From NCBI GenBank assembly GCA_034408895.1, contig JAWXCI010000024.1, positions 1-64,000 of the forward strand: a stretch of 64,000 bases of DNA. Direction: 5' to 3'. Both the position numbers and the translations under genes were made by a program. Positions 51,530-59,886 of the stretch are shown one piece after another. Below the pieces are notes generated by a model, which saw only the letters and a list, made by a program, of their open reading frames with translations, did no database searches and was not told where the DNA came from. Origin of the DNA: UBA4660 sp034408895. Lineage in GTDB: Bacteria; Bacteroidota; Bacteroidia; Flavobacteriales_D; Sanyastnellaceae. Position 1 is the first letter of the stretch; the number at the start of each line of letters is the position of its first letter.

Positions 51530-53410
51530 TTACACTTCTGAAGATTCAACTTCATTGCGATACTGCAATTCGCTTAACCGCTTGTACAAACCTCCTTCGC
51601 GTGACATCAGTTCATCATGGCGGCCTTCTTCTATTATTTTACCTTTTTCGAGCACAAGAATTTTATCGGCATTGCGGATGGTGGAAAGGCGGTGGGCGAT
51701 TACGATGCTCGTACGATTGCGCATCAGATTGTCCAGAGCTTCCTGAACTTGCCTTTCACTTTCGCTGTCGAGCGAACTGGTGGCTTCATCAAGAATGAGG
51801 ATGGTGGGATTGCGCAACACTGCCCTGGCAATCGCAATGCGTTGGCGTTGACCACCGCTTAGTTGAATGCCCCGCTCGCCAACTATGGTTTCAAACTTTT
51901 GAGGAAAAATTTCTATGAAGTCGAGTGCATTTGCTTTTCGAGCCGCTTCTCGAATTTCATCTTCGCTGGCCGATGGTTTTCCGTAGGCAATGTTTTCGCG
52001 GATGGTGCCACCGAACAGAATTACTTCCTGCGGAACAAAGGCCATTTGGTTTCGCAATGCTGTGAGGTCGTAATCTTTTGCAGGCTTGCCATCAAAAAGA
52101 ATTTGGCCTGAGACGGGAACATAAAATTGTTGAATGAGTGATGCCATGGTTGACTTGCCGCTGCCAGATGGACCAACGAGTGCAACAGTTTGGCCGGAGT
52201 TTGCATGAAATGAAACATTGCTTAACACAGTAACATCAGATCTGGATGCGTAGTGGAACGTCACACTATCAAATTGTACATCACCGCGAATTGGAACGGA
52301 CGTTTCTTCCTCAATCATCCTTACTGGTTCTGCTTCATATCCTAATATATCCAGCACGTTTTCAATGGAGCCTATGCTGCGCTGCACACTTCCGATTTGT
52401 GAAGCGATGCCTCCGATGCTTCCGGCAACAAGGCCTGTGAGGAGAAGGAAGGTGAAAAAGAGTTCGGAGGGCAGTTCACCACTTTGCATGAGTAATGCTC
52501 CCTGCCAGATAACAAGTGCAAGCGCACCAAATGCAAACACGATAATGAAGGTGGCAAACATTCCGCGCCAGCGTGCACCGCGCATGGCAAGGTTGCGCAC
52601 ATCGCTGATGCTTTTGCCGTAACGCAATACCTCGAACATTTCGTTAGTGAAACTTTTCACGTTTACTATTCCTGTAAGTGTTTCGGAAACGATGACGTTT
52701 GATTCTGCAACTTTGTCCTGTGTCTGTTTGCTGAGTTTGCGGATGAATCTTCCAAAGACTACTGCGGCTACCATGATGACAGGAAGTGAACACAACATAA
52801 CGAGTGTGAGTTTGGGTGAATAGCTCACGAGCATAGCGATTCCAAAAACAATGACGACCAGTTGGCGGATGATTTCGGCAAGGGTCCAGGTAAGGGTTTC
52901 CTGAATGAGCGTGATGTCGGAAGAGAGGCGTGAGTTCAAATCGCCTACTCTGCGTTCATTAAAAAACTGCATGGGCATACAAATGATTTTCTGGTAGGTG
53001 TCGTTGCGGAGGGAGCGCATGGCGTTCTCGGTAACGTAGCTGAATACATAGACACGGAGGAACGACACCACGCCCTGGATGATGAGCAATACAAAGAGAA
53101 TGACGACCACGGTTTGGATGGAATCAATAGCAAAATCGAAGGAAATGATTTGGTTGAGGTAGCCGGTGTTCATCTGGCCTTCGAGTTCTTGTGTAATGCT
53201 GTTATCGTTCACTCCAAGTCCGGCAAGCTGACCAAGTAAACGTGTGATGATGAGGGTGAAACTGCTTGAGAACAAGAGCAGCATCACACCTAACCAAAAC
53301 CAGAAGCGGTAGGGTCGGATGTATTTATAAAGACCCCAGGATCTGCGCAGGGAGTCACGGGAGATTTTCTTCTTGGGTGGGTTTTGTCCGCTGTCGTTGT
53401 TTTCTTCCAT
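51530..53410 (-). CDS. ABC exporter, ATP-binding and permease fused (MsbA-like)
   Basis: The protein is 626 aa. Six membrane helices span about 40-340. The nucleotide-binding half has Walker A GPSGSGKST, LSGGQRQRIAIARA, Walker B TILILDEATSSLD and H-loop IVIAHRLSTI. It flips lipids or exports a drug-like substrate as a homodimer. N-terminal tail is polar (ENNDSGQNPPKKKISRDSLR). Begins after a TTTCGCCCGTTC element. Confidence 0.95.
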   Translation of the reverse strand: MEENNDSGQNPPKKKISRDSLRRSWGLYKYIRPYRFWFWLGVMLLLFSSSFTLIITRLLGQLAGLGVNDNSITQELEGQMNTGYLNQIISFDFAIDSIQTVVVILFVLLIIQGVVSFLRVYVFSYVTENAMRSLRNDTYQKIICMPMQFFNERRVGDLNSRLSSDITLIQETLTWTLAEIIRQLVVIVFGIAMLVSYSPKLTLVMLCSLPVIMVAAVVFGRFIRKLSKQTQDKVAESNVIVSETLTGIVNVKSFTNEMFEVLRYGKSISDVRNLAMRGARWRGMFATFIIVFAFGALALVIWQGALLMQSGELPSELFFTFLLLTGLVAGSIGGIASQIGSVQRSIGSIENVLDILGYEAEPVRMIEEETSVPIRGDVQFDSVTFHYASRSDVTVLSNVSFHANSGQTVALVGPSGSGKSTMASLIQQFYVPVSGQILFDGKPAKDYDLTALRNQMAFVPQEVILFGGTIRENIAYGKPSASEDEIREAARKANALDFIEIFPQKFETIVGERGIQLSGGQRQRIAIARAVLRNPTILILDEATSSLDSESERQVQEALDNLMRNRTSIVIAHRLSTIRNADKILVLEKGKIIEEGRHDELMSREGGLYKRLSELQYRNEVESSEV

Positions 53411-53414
53411 AATA

Positions 53415-53429
53415 GAACGGGCGAAAGTA
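53415..53429 (-). promoter_or_regulatory. Promoter/start region of the MsbA-like gene
   Basis: The minus strand reads TACTTTCGCCCGTTC, ending 4 bases before the ATG, and matches the element before rfbD over TTTCGCCCGTTC. Confidence 0.5.
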
Positions 53430-53598
53430 GAGAGTAGGCTGGGTGCAGGAAGCTCCCGCTACCTGCCTGCGGCTGGCTGTGCAATCGGGATGGTAGCGCA
53501 GGCGGCAGTAGGCTGTATGCGGGATGAATTGAGTTTGGTTGTTTAAATTGAACCGCTTCACGAACCGGAATACTACTTGTGAAATGAATAACAGGGAA

Positions 53599-53629
53599 GT
53601 TGCATGGAGTTGAGTGCCGGTTATATTTG
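53599..53629 (+). promoter_or_regulatory. rpmH promoter
   Basis: TTG near 53600 and TATATTTG (53622-53629) are spaced 19 bases apart, matching the Bacteroidota -33/-7 consensus (TTTG / TAnnTTTG). It lies 43 bases before the rpmH ATG. Confidence 0.65.
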
Positions 53630-53671
53630 CGCCCCTTTAGAAAAAAGGAACAGTAAACAACTCACATCAGC

Positions 53672-53848
53672 ATGGCACAGAAACGCACCTACCAGCCCTC
53701 CAATACCAAACGCAGAAACAAACATGGTTTCCGCAAGCGCATGAAAAGTGTGGGTGGCCGCGCAGTTCTGGCTTCGCGCAGGGCGAAAGGCCGCAAGAAA
53801 CTCACTACAAGTGATGAGCGCAGGCACAAAGGGATTGAGAGGCTCTAG
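53672..53848 (+). CDS. rpmH: 50S ribosomal protein L34
   Basis: The protein is 58 aa, ATG 53672-53674, TAG 53846-53848. KRTYQPSNTKRRNKHGFRKRM, VGGRAVLASRRAKGRKKLT is the universal L34 sequence. It is very basic and binds 23S rRNA. In many bacteria rnpA follows; here no rnpA is seen and a two-component gene converges instead, which is normal for Bacteroidota. Confidence 0.97.
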   Translation: MAQKRTYQPSNTKRRNKHGFRKRMKSVGGRAVLASRRAKGRKKLTTSDERRHKGIERL

Positions 53849-54003
53849 TTAGTTTCCAGCTCCGGTTTTGGAGTTCCACATTCTCTAGTCGCATATCCAT
53901 CCATCCCGCTGGCTATAGTTCACAATAATTCAACAGAAAAAGCATAGGTCTGTCTTTCAATGGCGGCCTTTTTTGTTTTTAAGACTCTCATACAAGTTGC
54001 GCT

Positions 54004-54759
54004 TTACGAATCCAGCCATGCCTTAAATTCTGCACCGCGCTGACGGCTAACAATTACTTCTGTTTCGAATGGAGGTGAAAGTTCAAGCGCAAACCGATTG
54101 TTGAAGTGCGGTTCAATTTTTTTGATGGAGGAAAGAGAAAGAATCATTGCGCGGTTGATTCGAAAGAATTGCTCTGGATTGAGTTGTGATTCTATTTCGT
54201 CAAGAATCGAGTCGAGCAGAAAACGGTCGTTCTTAGTTGTAACTAGAAATGAGTTGCCATCATCGCTGAAGAAGTAGGCCACATCTTCCACTTTCACGAA
54301 TGCAAGTCGCGCTGCAGTTTTAATAAGAAATCTTTTCTTGAAATCATCCTTGCGTTCACTTATGGCTTTTAGGATGGATGAAAAATCGGGTTGCTGCGAG
54401 CGGGAATAAATCGTCTCAAATTTTTCAATTGCATGTTTCAGTTCCTCCAATTCTACCGGCTTGAGCAGGTAGTCAACGCTGTTCACCTTAAATGCTTTTA
54501 CCGCATAGTGGTCGAATGCAGTGGTGAAGATGACCGCAGCACTCACCGCGGCTTTCGAAAAAATATCGAAACTCAATCCATCGGCCAGTTGGATGTCCAT
54601 GAAAATGAGTGCGACTTTAGTCCCTGACGAAAAGAACTCAACGGCCTCTTCTACGGAGTCAATCACCCGCACCACTTCCGCCCGTGGTCTCACTTCTTCA
54701 ATGAGCCTTTGCAGGCGCTTGGCTGCGGGCTGTTCATCTTCAATGATGAGTACTTTCAT
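54004..54759 (-). CDS. LytTR-family response regulator
   Basis: The protein is 251 aa. Receiver with VLIIEDEQPAAKRL, LIFMDIQLADG (phospho-Asp), FTTAFDHYAVKAF and DYLLKPVELEEL; LytTR domain with FFSDDGNSFLVTT, FFRINRAMILSLSSIKKIEPHFN and VIVSRQRGAEFKAWL. Last gene of the TonB receptor-kinase-regulator operon, overlapping the kinase by 20 bases. Intact homologue of the broken gene at 8145-8918. Confidence 0.94.
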   Translation of the reverse strand: MKVLIIEDEQPAAKRLQRLIEEVRPRAEVVRVIDSVEEAVEFFSSGTKVALIFMDIQLADGLSFDIFSKAAVSAAVIFTTAFDHYAVKAFKVNSVDYLLKPVELEELKHAIEKFETIYSRSQQPDFSSILKAISERKDDFKKRFLIKTAARLAFVKVEDVAYFFSDDGNSFLVTTKNDRFLLDSILDEIESQLNPEQFFRINRAMILSLSSIKKIEPHFNNRFALELSPPFETEVIVSRQRGAEFKAWLDS

Positions 54760-55816
54760 ATTCTTCGATAGAAAGAAGTGGTAGCCTTACTTCGAAATTT
54801 TCTTTTGTTTCGTTTACGGATATCTCTTTCCCGAAAGTAAGGCGATAGCGATTGTCAATATTTTGCAAACCCACTCTGGTGCCTTCGCTTTCCTGTGCTT
54901 TGAGGTGAATCGGGTTGGATATCACAAGTTCATCATTTTCCGACCGTATGGAAACTACCAGCGGCTTACGCTGAGAAACCACGTTGTGTTTTACCGCATT
55001 TTCAATCAGCATCTGCAACGACATAGGCACAACAAATTTTTTCTTTGCACTGTCCTCAATCGAAATTTGGAACCGGAGATTTTCTTCGAATCGCGTCTTG
55101 AGCAGGAAGATATAATTGTCCGTGCACATAAGTTCTTCTTCCAATGTGAAACTGGTTTTATCACGCAGGTCTAATATGCATCGATACACCATCGAAAGTT
55201 TCTGCACAAACTCCACCGCTTTGTTTTGGTCTTCGGGAATAATGCTGGCGAGTGTGTTGAGCGAATTGAAGAGGAAGTGTGGATTCACCTGGTTCTTCAT
55301 GGCTTCCAGTTGACTGGTCACATTTTCCTGTTTCAGTTTTTCATTGGCCGCAATGCTTTGTTTCCACATGTTGATGAAGTAAGCTGCTTCGTAAATGGTG
55401 GTGACCAGTGCAGTTATGAAAATGCTTGAGCCAAATGTTTTCCAGTATCCGCCTTCGGCATGAGCCCAGGGATTGTTTGGAATTTTATCTTCAACAAACC
55501 TGAGTACCCATGCCACAAGCATTGTGTAAATGATGATAGCGATTGATTGCACAACCAGGCGCCTTTTCAACTGTTCAATGCCGGGAAATCTTTTGCGGTG
55601 AAGAATCACTATGTACCGATCACCTAACCAGAACAGCGCAGTGAATCCAACCGAAGGAATAACACTCTGGAAGAAATACGCTAAACTTTCTTGCCATGAC
55701 AGTCCCAGAAACAACGCAGGCATAATCAGCGCCAGTAGCGGAATAGCAAAGACCATGAACCACCGATCGTTAAATCCGATATACTCGCAGTTGTGTTTGT
55801 GTTTGTTTTTAAACAT
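54740..55816 (-). CDS. LytS-like sensor histidine kinase
   Basis: The protein is 358 aa. Four membrane helices in the first 155 residues, then a coiled coil (WKQSIAANEKLKQENVTSQLEA), phospho-His in NQVNPHFLFNSLNTLASII (about 178), and ATP site in LQMLIENAVKHNVV / VGLQNIDNRYRLTFG. It signals to the LytTR protein downstream. It starts 25 bp after the TonB receptor, which suggests that transport and sensing are linked. Confidence 0.94.
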   Translation of the reverse strand: MFKNKHKHNCEYIGFNDRWFMVFAIPLLALIMPALFLGLSWQESLAYFFQSVIPSVGFTALFWLGDRYIVILHRKRFPGIEQLKRRLVVQSIAIIIYTMLVAWVLRFVEDKIPNNPWAHAEGGYWKTFGSSIFITALVTTIYEAAYFINMWKQSIAANEKLKQENVTSQLEAMKNQVNPHFLFNSLNTLASIIPEDQNKAVEFVQKLSMVYRCILDLRDKTSFTLEEELMCTDNYIFLLKTRFEENLRFQISIEDSAKKKFVVPMSLQMLIENAVKHNVVSQRKPLVVSIRSENDELVISNPIHLKAQESEGTRVGLQNIDNRYRLTFGKEISVNETKENFEVRLPLLSIEEYESTHH

Positions 55817-55841
55817 TGATCTTTTAACCTATAACAAAAAA

Positions 55842-58259
55842 CTAAAACCAGATATTCCAAACAACAATTGGAAAAAATCCTGTCTGATAAACTGTTTCAA
55901 TTTCTCCGCTTCGCGAGTCGAAATTCTGGATGAACACGTTTTGTTCGTTGGTCACGTTGCGGATGTCCAGCGAAATTGCCTGCGAGTATTTCGGGCGGTT
56001 CATGCGGAAACCAATTTTGAAATCGGTACGAACGTAGGCTTTGTACTGGTCGGCAAATGCGTTCGCTTCATCACGAACCTCTTCCTCTTGCGCAATGGAT
56101 TCTTCCAACAGAATTGGAGTGAATCTTCTGCCACCTGCATAAGTTGTTTTGAAGTCAAGCGTCACAGCGTTGCTCTTGCCCACTTTCCATTCCTTTCCTG
56201 CAAGAAGGTTGAATACATAGTTGCCGTTGAAGGCAGAATTTCGTTCCACACCATCGCTGCCTTTGTACTTCGAATCGAAAAGTGAAGTGGTAAATAGAAA
56301 ATAAAATCCTCTATCCAAAAACCGTTCAAGCGTGAGTTCAATTCCGTAGTTAGTTCCTGTCCCTTCGTTCATCAGGTCACCTTTGTTGGGCATGACGAAA
56401 TCCGCACCGGTGTTGAGGATGGAAAAAGTTGATGGCAAGCGATCCACCGCGATATCATAGAGGTACTGATAATACAACTCTGTTTTCAGGCGCAGGTTTT
56501 TTCCAAGTTGATTGTCGTACCCTATCACACCATGAACGGCTTTGTTGAAGTCGAGTTCTTTGTTGTTGGCAAGAGTGTTTCCCAAATCATCTTCCTCCCG
56601 ATTGAAGTACACAACAATGGGTTGAAGTTGGCTGTGCATTCCCGCTCCAAAACTCAGCGATTGTTTTTCGGTGAGCGCATACCGCGCACCGATGCGCGGC
56701 TCGACAGATGTAGTGCTGTTGTACAAAAAATGCTGTGAGTAAACTCCCGTGTTTATTGTCCACAAATCGGTGGGGCGATACTGCCATTGCGCAAATGCAC
56801 GCGCGAGTCCCGTCTGTCCTTCAAAATCTCTTTCCTTGTAATAGTAGTTGCCCACATAGCGCACACTGTCCTCCACATCGAAGTCGAAAAAATTGTACAT
56901 CACGCCACCCTTCACGGTGTGCTTAGCATTGATTTTTGAGTTGATGGTGTAGTTGCCCTTTAATTCATTTTGCTGTTGAAACACTCCGAAAAATCGTGTT
57001 GGATTTCCATCAAAATCCAGCGTGTCAATCCATCCTTCGGTTCCTCCTGTTGTAGCCGCAAGGGTGAGTTTGCCAAATGTTTTTTCTGAAAAGAAATATG
57101 TGTGGGTCATTCCCGCAATTGCTGTTTTGCTGTGGAATTGTTGTGCTTCATTGTCGCTTGCGTACAAATTGTTTTCGCCTTGCTGCTCGGGTTTGAAATG
57201 AATGAAACTATTTCCTCCCACCCCGAACACAGTAAAGCGTCCCGCCTTCTCTGTCGGCAAATCGAGTTTGAATGTTACGTCTTGGTATTCGGGTACAGCC
57301 GTTCCTGTTCCGAAATCAACACCAAGGCCGGTGAGAATTCCCAGAAACGAGTACCGCGCATTGATGATATAGGAAGATTGTCCTCCTTTCTTGAACGGAC
57401 CTTCGGCACCAAACTCAAGGCCGTTGAAACCAAGTTGAGCCATGTACTCACGTTTGTCTTTGTTGCCGCTTCGCAATTTCAGATCGAACACACCGCTGAG
57501 TGCGTTTCCATATTCTGCTGCAAACGCACTTGTTGAAAAATCGGAACTCGAAAGATTGTTAGCATTGAGGAGTGAAATGGGGCCACCTGTAGTTGCGAGA
57601 GTTGCAAAGTGATTTGGATTTGGAACATCAATTCCTTCCAACCGCCATAAAACTCCAGTCGGTGAATTTCCGCGAATCACAATATCGTTTCGGTCATCGC
57701 TGGTAGTTCCCACACCCGCATAATTCTGTGCCATACGCGCAACATCCTGAAGTGTGCCGCTGTAGCGCTGAGCTTCTTCCATGTTGAGGGTGCGTGTGGA
57801 AACGGTGCTCATCTCGTTTTGTGCTTTGGCCTTATCATCTTTAGCTGTTATCTCAACTACTTGCAAATCGGTAACACTTTCAATCAGTTGGATGTTTATC
57901 TCCAGTTCTTTTCCGGAAGTGATAAGCAAGTTGGAAAGCATCTGTGGCTCATAGCCCAGGTAAGCGACTTCAATACTTTGTCTTCCTACGGGAACATTTT
58001 CAAGGCGGAAATTTCCGTTGGCATCGGTTGTTGCCCCTTTTATAGGGTTGGAATCGCGCAAAACAACAGGGACACCCGGAAGTGGGAATTGGCTATGCTG
58101 ATCCAGCACAACACCCCGTATAGCAGAGGTAAGTGACGGTGCATCCTGAGCATGGAGTTGAATTGCTGTGAGAAGGATTGAAAAAAAAATGACGAATAAG
58201 TTTTTTCCCGACTGCTTCGGGATTTCACCTTTTGATTTTGTGTTTATGGAGTTCAACAT
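55842..58259 (-). CDS. TonB-dependent outer-membrane receptor
   Basis: The protein is 805 aa. Signal peptide, then a CarboxypepD_reg domain (IRGVVLDQHSQFPLPGVPVVLRD, GATTDANGNFRLENVPVGRQSIEVAYLGYEPQ), plug, and a 22-strand barrel ending FPIVVWNIWF. The LEGIDVPNPNHFATLATTGGPISLLN block is seen in receptors of this Bacteroidota type. Ligand unknown. The operon continues with LytS and LytTR genes, as in sensory or nutrient-linked receptors. Confidence 0.95.
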   Translation of the reverse strand: MLNSINTKSKGEIPKQSGKNLFVIFFSILLTAIQLHAQDAPSLTSAIRGVVLDQHSQFPLPGVPVVLRDSNPIKGATTDANGNFRLENVPVGRQSIEVAYLGYEPQMLSNLLITSGKELEINIQLIESVTDLQVVEITAKDDKAKAQNEMSTVSTRTLNMEEAQRYSGTLQDVARMAQNYAGVGTTSDDRNDIVIRGNSPTGVLWRLEGIDVPNPNHFATLATTGGPISLLNANNLSSSDFSTSAFAAEYGNALSGVFDLKLRSGNKDKREYMAQLGFNGLEFGAEGPFKKGGQSSYIINARYSFLGILTGLGVDFGTGTAVPEYQDVTFKLDLPTEKAGRFTVFGVGGNSFIHFKPEQQGENNLYASDNEAQQFHSKTAIAGMTHTYFFSEKTFGKLTLAATTGGTEGWIDTLDFDGNPTRFFGVFQQQNELKGNYTINSKINAKHTVKGGVMYNFFDFDVEDSVRYVGNYYYKERDFEGQTGLARAFAQWQYRPTDLWTINTGVYSQHFLYNSTTSVEPRIGARYALTEKQSLSFGAGMHSQLQPIVVYFNREEDDLGNTLANNKELDFNKAVHGVIGYDNQLGKNLRLKTELYYQYLYDIAVDRLPSTFSILNTGADFVMPNKGDLMNEGTGTNYGIELTLERFLDRGFYFLFTTSLFDSKYKGSDGVERNSAFNGNYVFNLLAGKEWKVGKSNAVTLDFKTTYAGGRRFTPILLEESIAQEEEVRDEANAFADQYKAYVRTDFKIGFRMNRPKYSQAISLDIRNVTNEQNVFIQNFDSRSGEIETVYQTGFFPIVVWNIWF

Positions 58260-58638
58260 TTGGGTTTGTGGTTTTGAATTTTGTGGCGAAGGTGTAAGTG
58301 TGTGATTGGTTCCTTCGGGTTAATGAAAGTGAAATGTCGCTGCGTAAGATTGAACTGATTGAATTGCGAGATGAGTGTGGTGGTGTGAGGCTGTTTCAAA
58401 AGACAAATGAAAAAATAATCTCACGTGGAGTCGCAAAGAAGCAGAGAAATCAATAAAAATTTACTATGTGTAAACCTCCGCGCTTTATTCGACTCTTTGG
58501 TGAAAAAAAAGCTGCCGCTCATGAAACGGCCTCAATGTGATGATGCTGACCACGCCTGAAGCGTGGGAAGTCCCTGCACTTCGCAATGAAAGACGAGCAG
58601 TGGCAGAAATCTGCTCAGATTATTTTGAAACCAGCATG
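58260..58638. other. Intergenic region with a likely terminator
   Basis: It holds no gene. On the minus strand GCCGTTTCATGAGCGGC (plus 58514-58530) can form a six-base-pair hairpin followed by a run of eight T (plus 58503-58510), a probable end for the toxin-antitoxin transcript. Confidence 0.45.
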
Positions 58639-59061
58639 CTATACAACTCTTCCGTGCTGACAAATTTTTTCCATTTTTTTTTCGCGAGAACTTGTGCGCA
58701 ACTGTGTGTCACCGCTCCAGAATTTTCCACGAATGTGTTCGGTTAAAGCGATGAATTCGGTATCGTCAATATCAATATCCCGAGCAAGGTTTTCTGCTTT
58801 TGCAAAAATTGCTTTCGGAATGAAGCCCGGGTTTATGAACCGGATTTTTTTATTGATGAGAAATACGGCCCTGTTCAATTCTGAATCGGAATACTTCGAA
58901 AGTTTTTTAAGTTTGCCTTTGTGCTCTTCGATTTCGGACAGAAGTTGCTCGGTAGAATAGAAATTCAGTGATGTTTTGGGTTGAAGAATTATCCGCGCAA
59001 TGCGGCTGTTGGTATTCAGTATTGAGCTGAATGCGATATTGGTGTCTACCACAACCCTCAT
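58639..59061 (-). CDS. PIN-domain toxin (VapC-like), C-terminus frameshifted in a poly-A run
   Basis: The protein is 140 aa as read. VVVDTNIAFSSILN holds the first acidic residue; the PIN family signature continues ILQPKTSLNFYSTEQLLSEIEEH and DIDDTEFIALTEH (central acidic pair), SGDTQL. It would cut RNA. After SSREKK a run of nine A ends in a shifted tail. Deleting one A gives WKKFVSTEELYSMLVSK, typical of the family, with stop at 58620-58622. The gene may be truncated, or the run may slip. Confidence 0.85.
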   Translation of the reverse strand: MRVVVDTNIAFSSILNTNSRIARIILQPKTSLNFYSTEQLLSEIEEHKGKLKKLSKYSDSELNRAVFLINKKIRFINPGFIPKAIFAKAENLARDIDIDDTEFIALTEHIRGKFWSGDTQLRTSSREKKMEKICQHGRVV

Positions 59062-59261
59062 AACTTCAGTCTTGACTTCGACTTAGACCAACGGCCTTTC
59101 TTGATTTCCTTTACCAATCGATCAACCTGGCCTTGTTTGGCAACAGATTTTTTCGAGAGTTCCTGGAACTCTATCCAATTGGCCATATCCTGTATGGTGT
59201 CAACCCCGAAGTTGCCGGATAACCTGAAGATAACTTCTTTTTTAGTTCGTTCAATGATCAT
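59058..59261 (-). CDS. Antitoxin partner of the PIN toxin
   Basis: The protein is 67 aa. MIIERTKKEVIFRLSGNFGVDTIQDMANWIEF is a strand followed by helices seen in small antitoxins preceding PIN toxins. The basic C-terminus (KEIKKGRWSKSKSRLKL) likely wraps the toxin. Its stop overlaps the toxin ATG by 4 bases. Confidence 0.8.
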   Translation of the reverse strand: MIIERTKKEVIFRLSGNFGVDTIQDMANWIEFQELSKKSVAKQGQVDRLVKEIKKGRWSKSKSRLKL

Positions 59262-59886
59262 GGTCTTGCGGTCAAAGATATTGGTATCAACAATCTACCC
59301 CGCGCTACCAGATATTAAAAAAAGTTTCCAGCGCTCTTTCAAAAAACAATTTTTTCTCACAAAGACAAAAGAGAAGCAGAGAAATAACATTTGCTTTTAC
59401 TGTTAAAAGTTTTTGCACAAGGTTGTGAGTATTGGTGCACTAAACTTGGTCTATTGAGTTGCCAATTCCACTACCGATCGCGGTTGGGTATTTCGCAAAG
59501 CCTCTGCAATTTGTGGAATTTTTTCTTTGGGCGCAGGCAATCGGTTATCGTAACAAATCAAAACCAACACCTCCATTTCCCTTTTCCCTTTCCCAACCAC
59601 TTCGTCCAACCAGTCTGTTGAAACCTTCCTCTTCCCGAAAAAAATCGGGACTTCGTTACTCTCAGCATTCCACCAACTCCTTCCGTTCGTAGGGTAATTC
59701 CTTCATTGCTTCTATTTCATATGTCACTGTTGAAATCTTCCTCCCAATTCCTAAATAAGACTACTCACGTTATAGAATTTTACCACGAGCGGCCACCCCT
59801 TTGTACCTTGTGCCGTATATAGTTCGATTTACAGGCTCTGTCCATGCAATGGCATCAACAGACATACACCAACCCTTCTGAAAATC
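59262..59886. other. Intergenic region, no gene seen
   Basis: 625 bp, AT- and C-rich. A short perfect inverted repeat (cccgaaaaaaatcggg, 59635-59650) is present. No convincing promoter or gene. Confidence 0.45.

Noticed and set aside
53849..54003. rnpA or RNase P gene after rpmH
   Set aside because: The stretch is too short and contains no matching frame.
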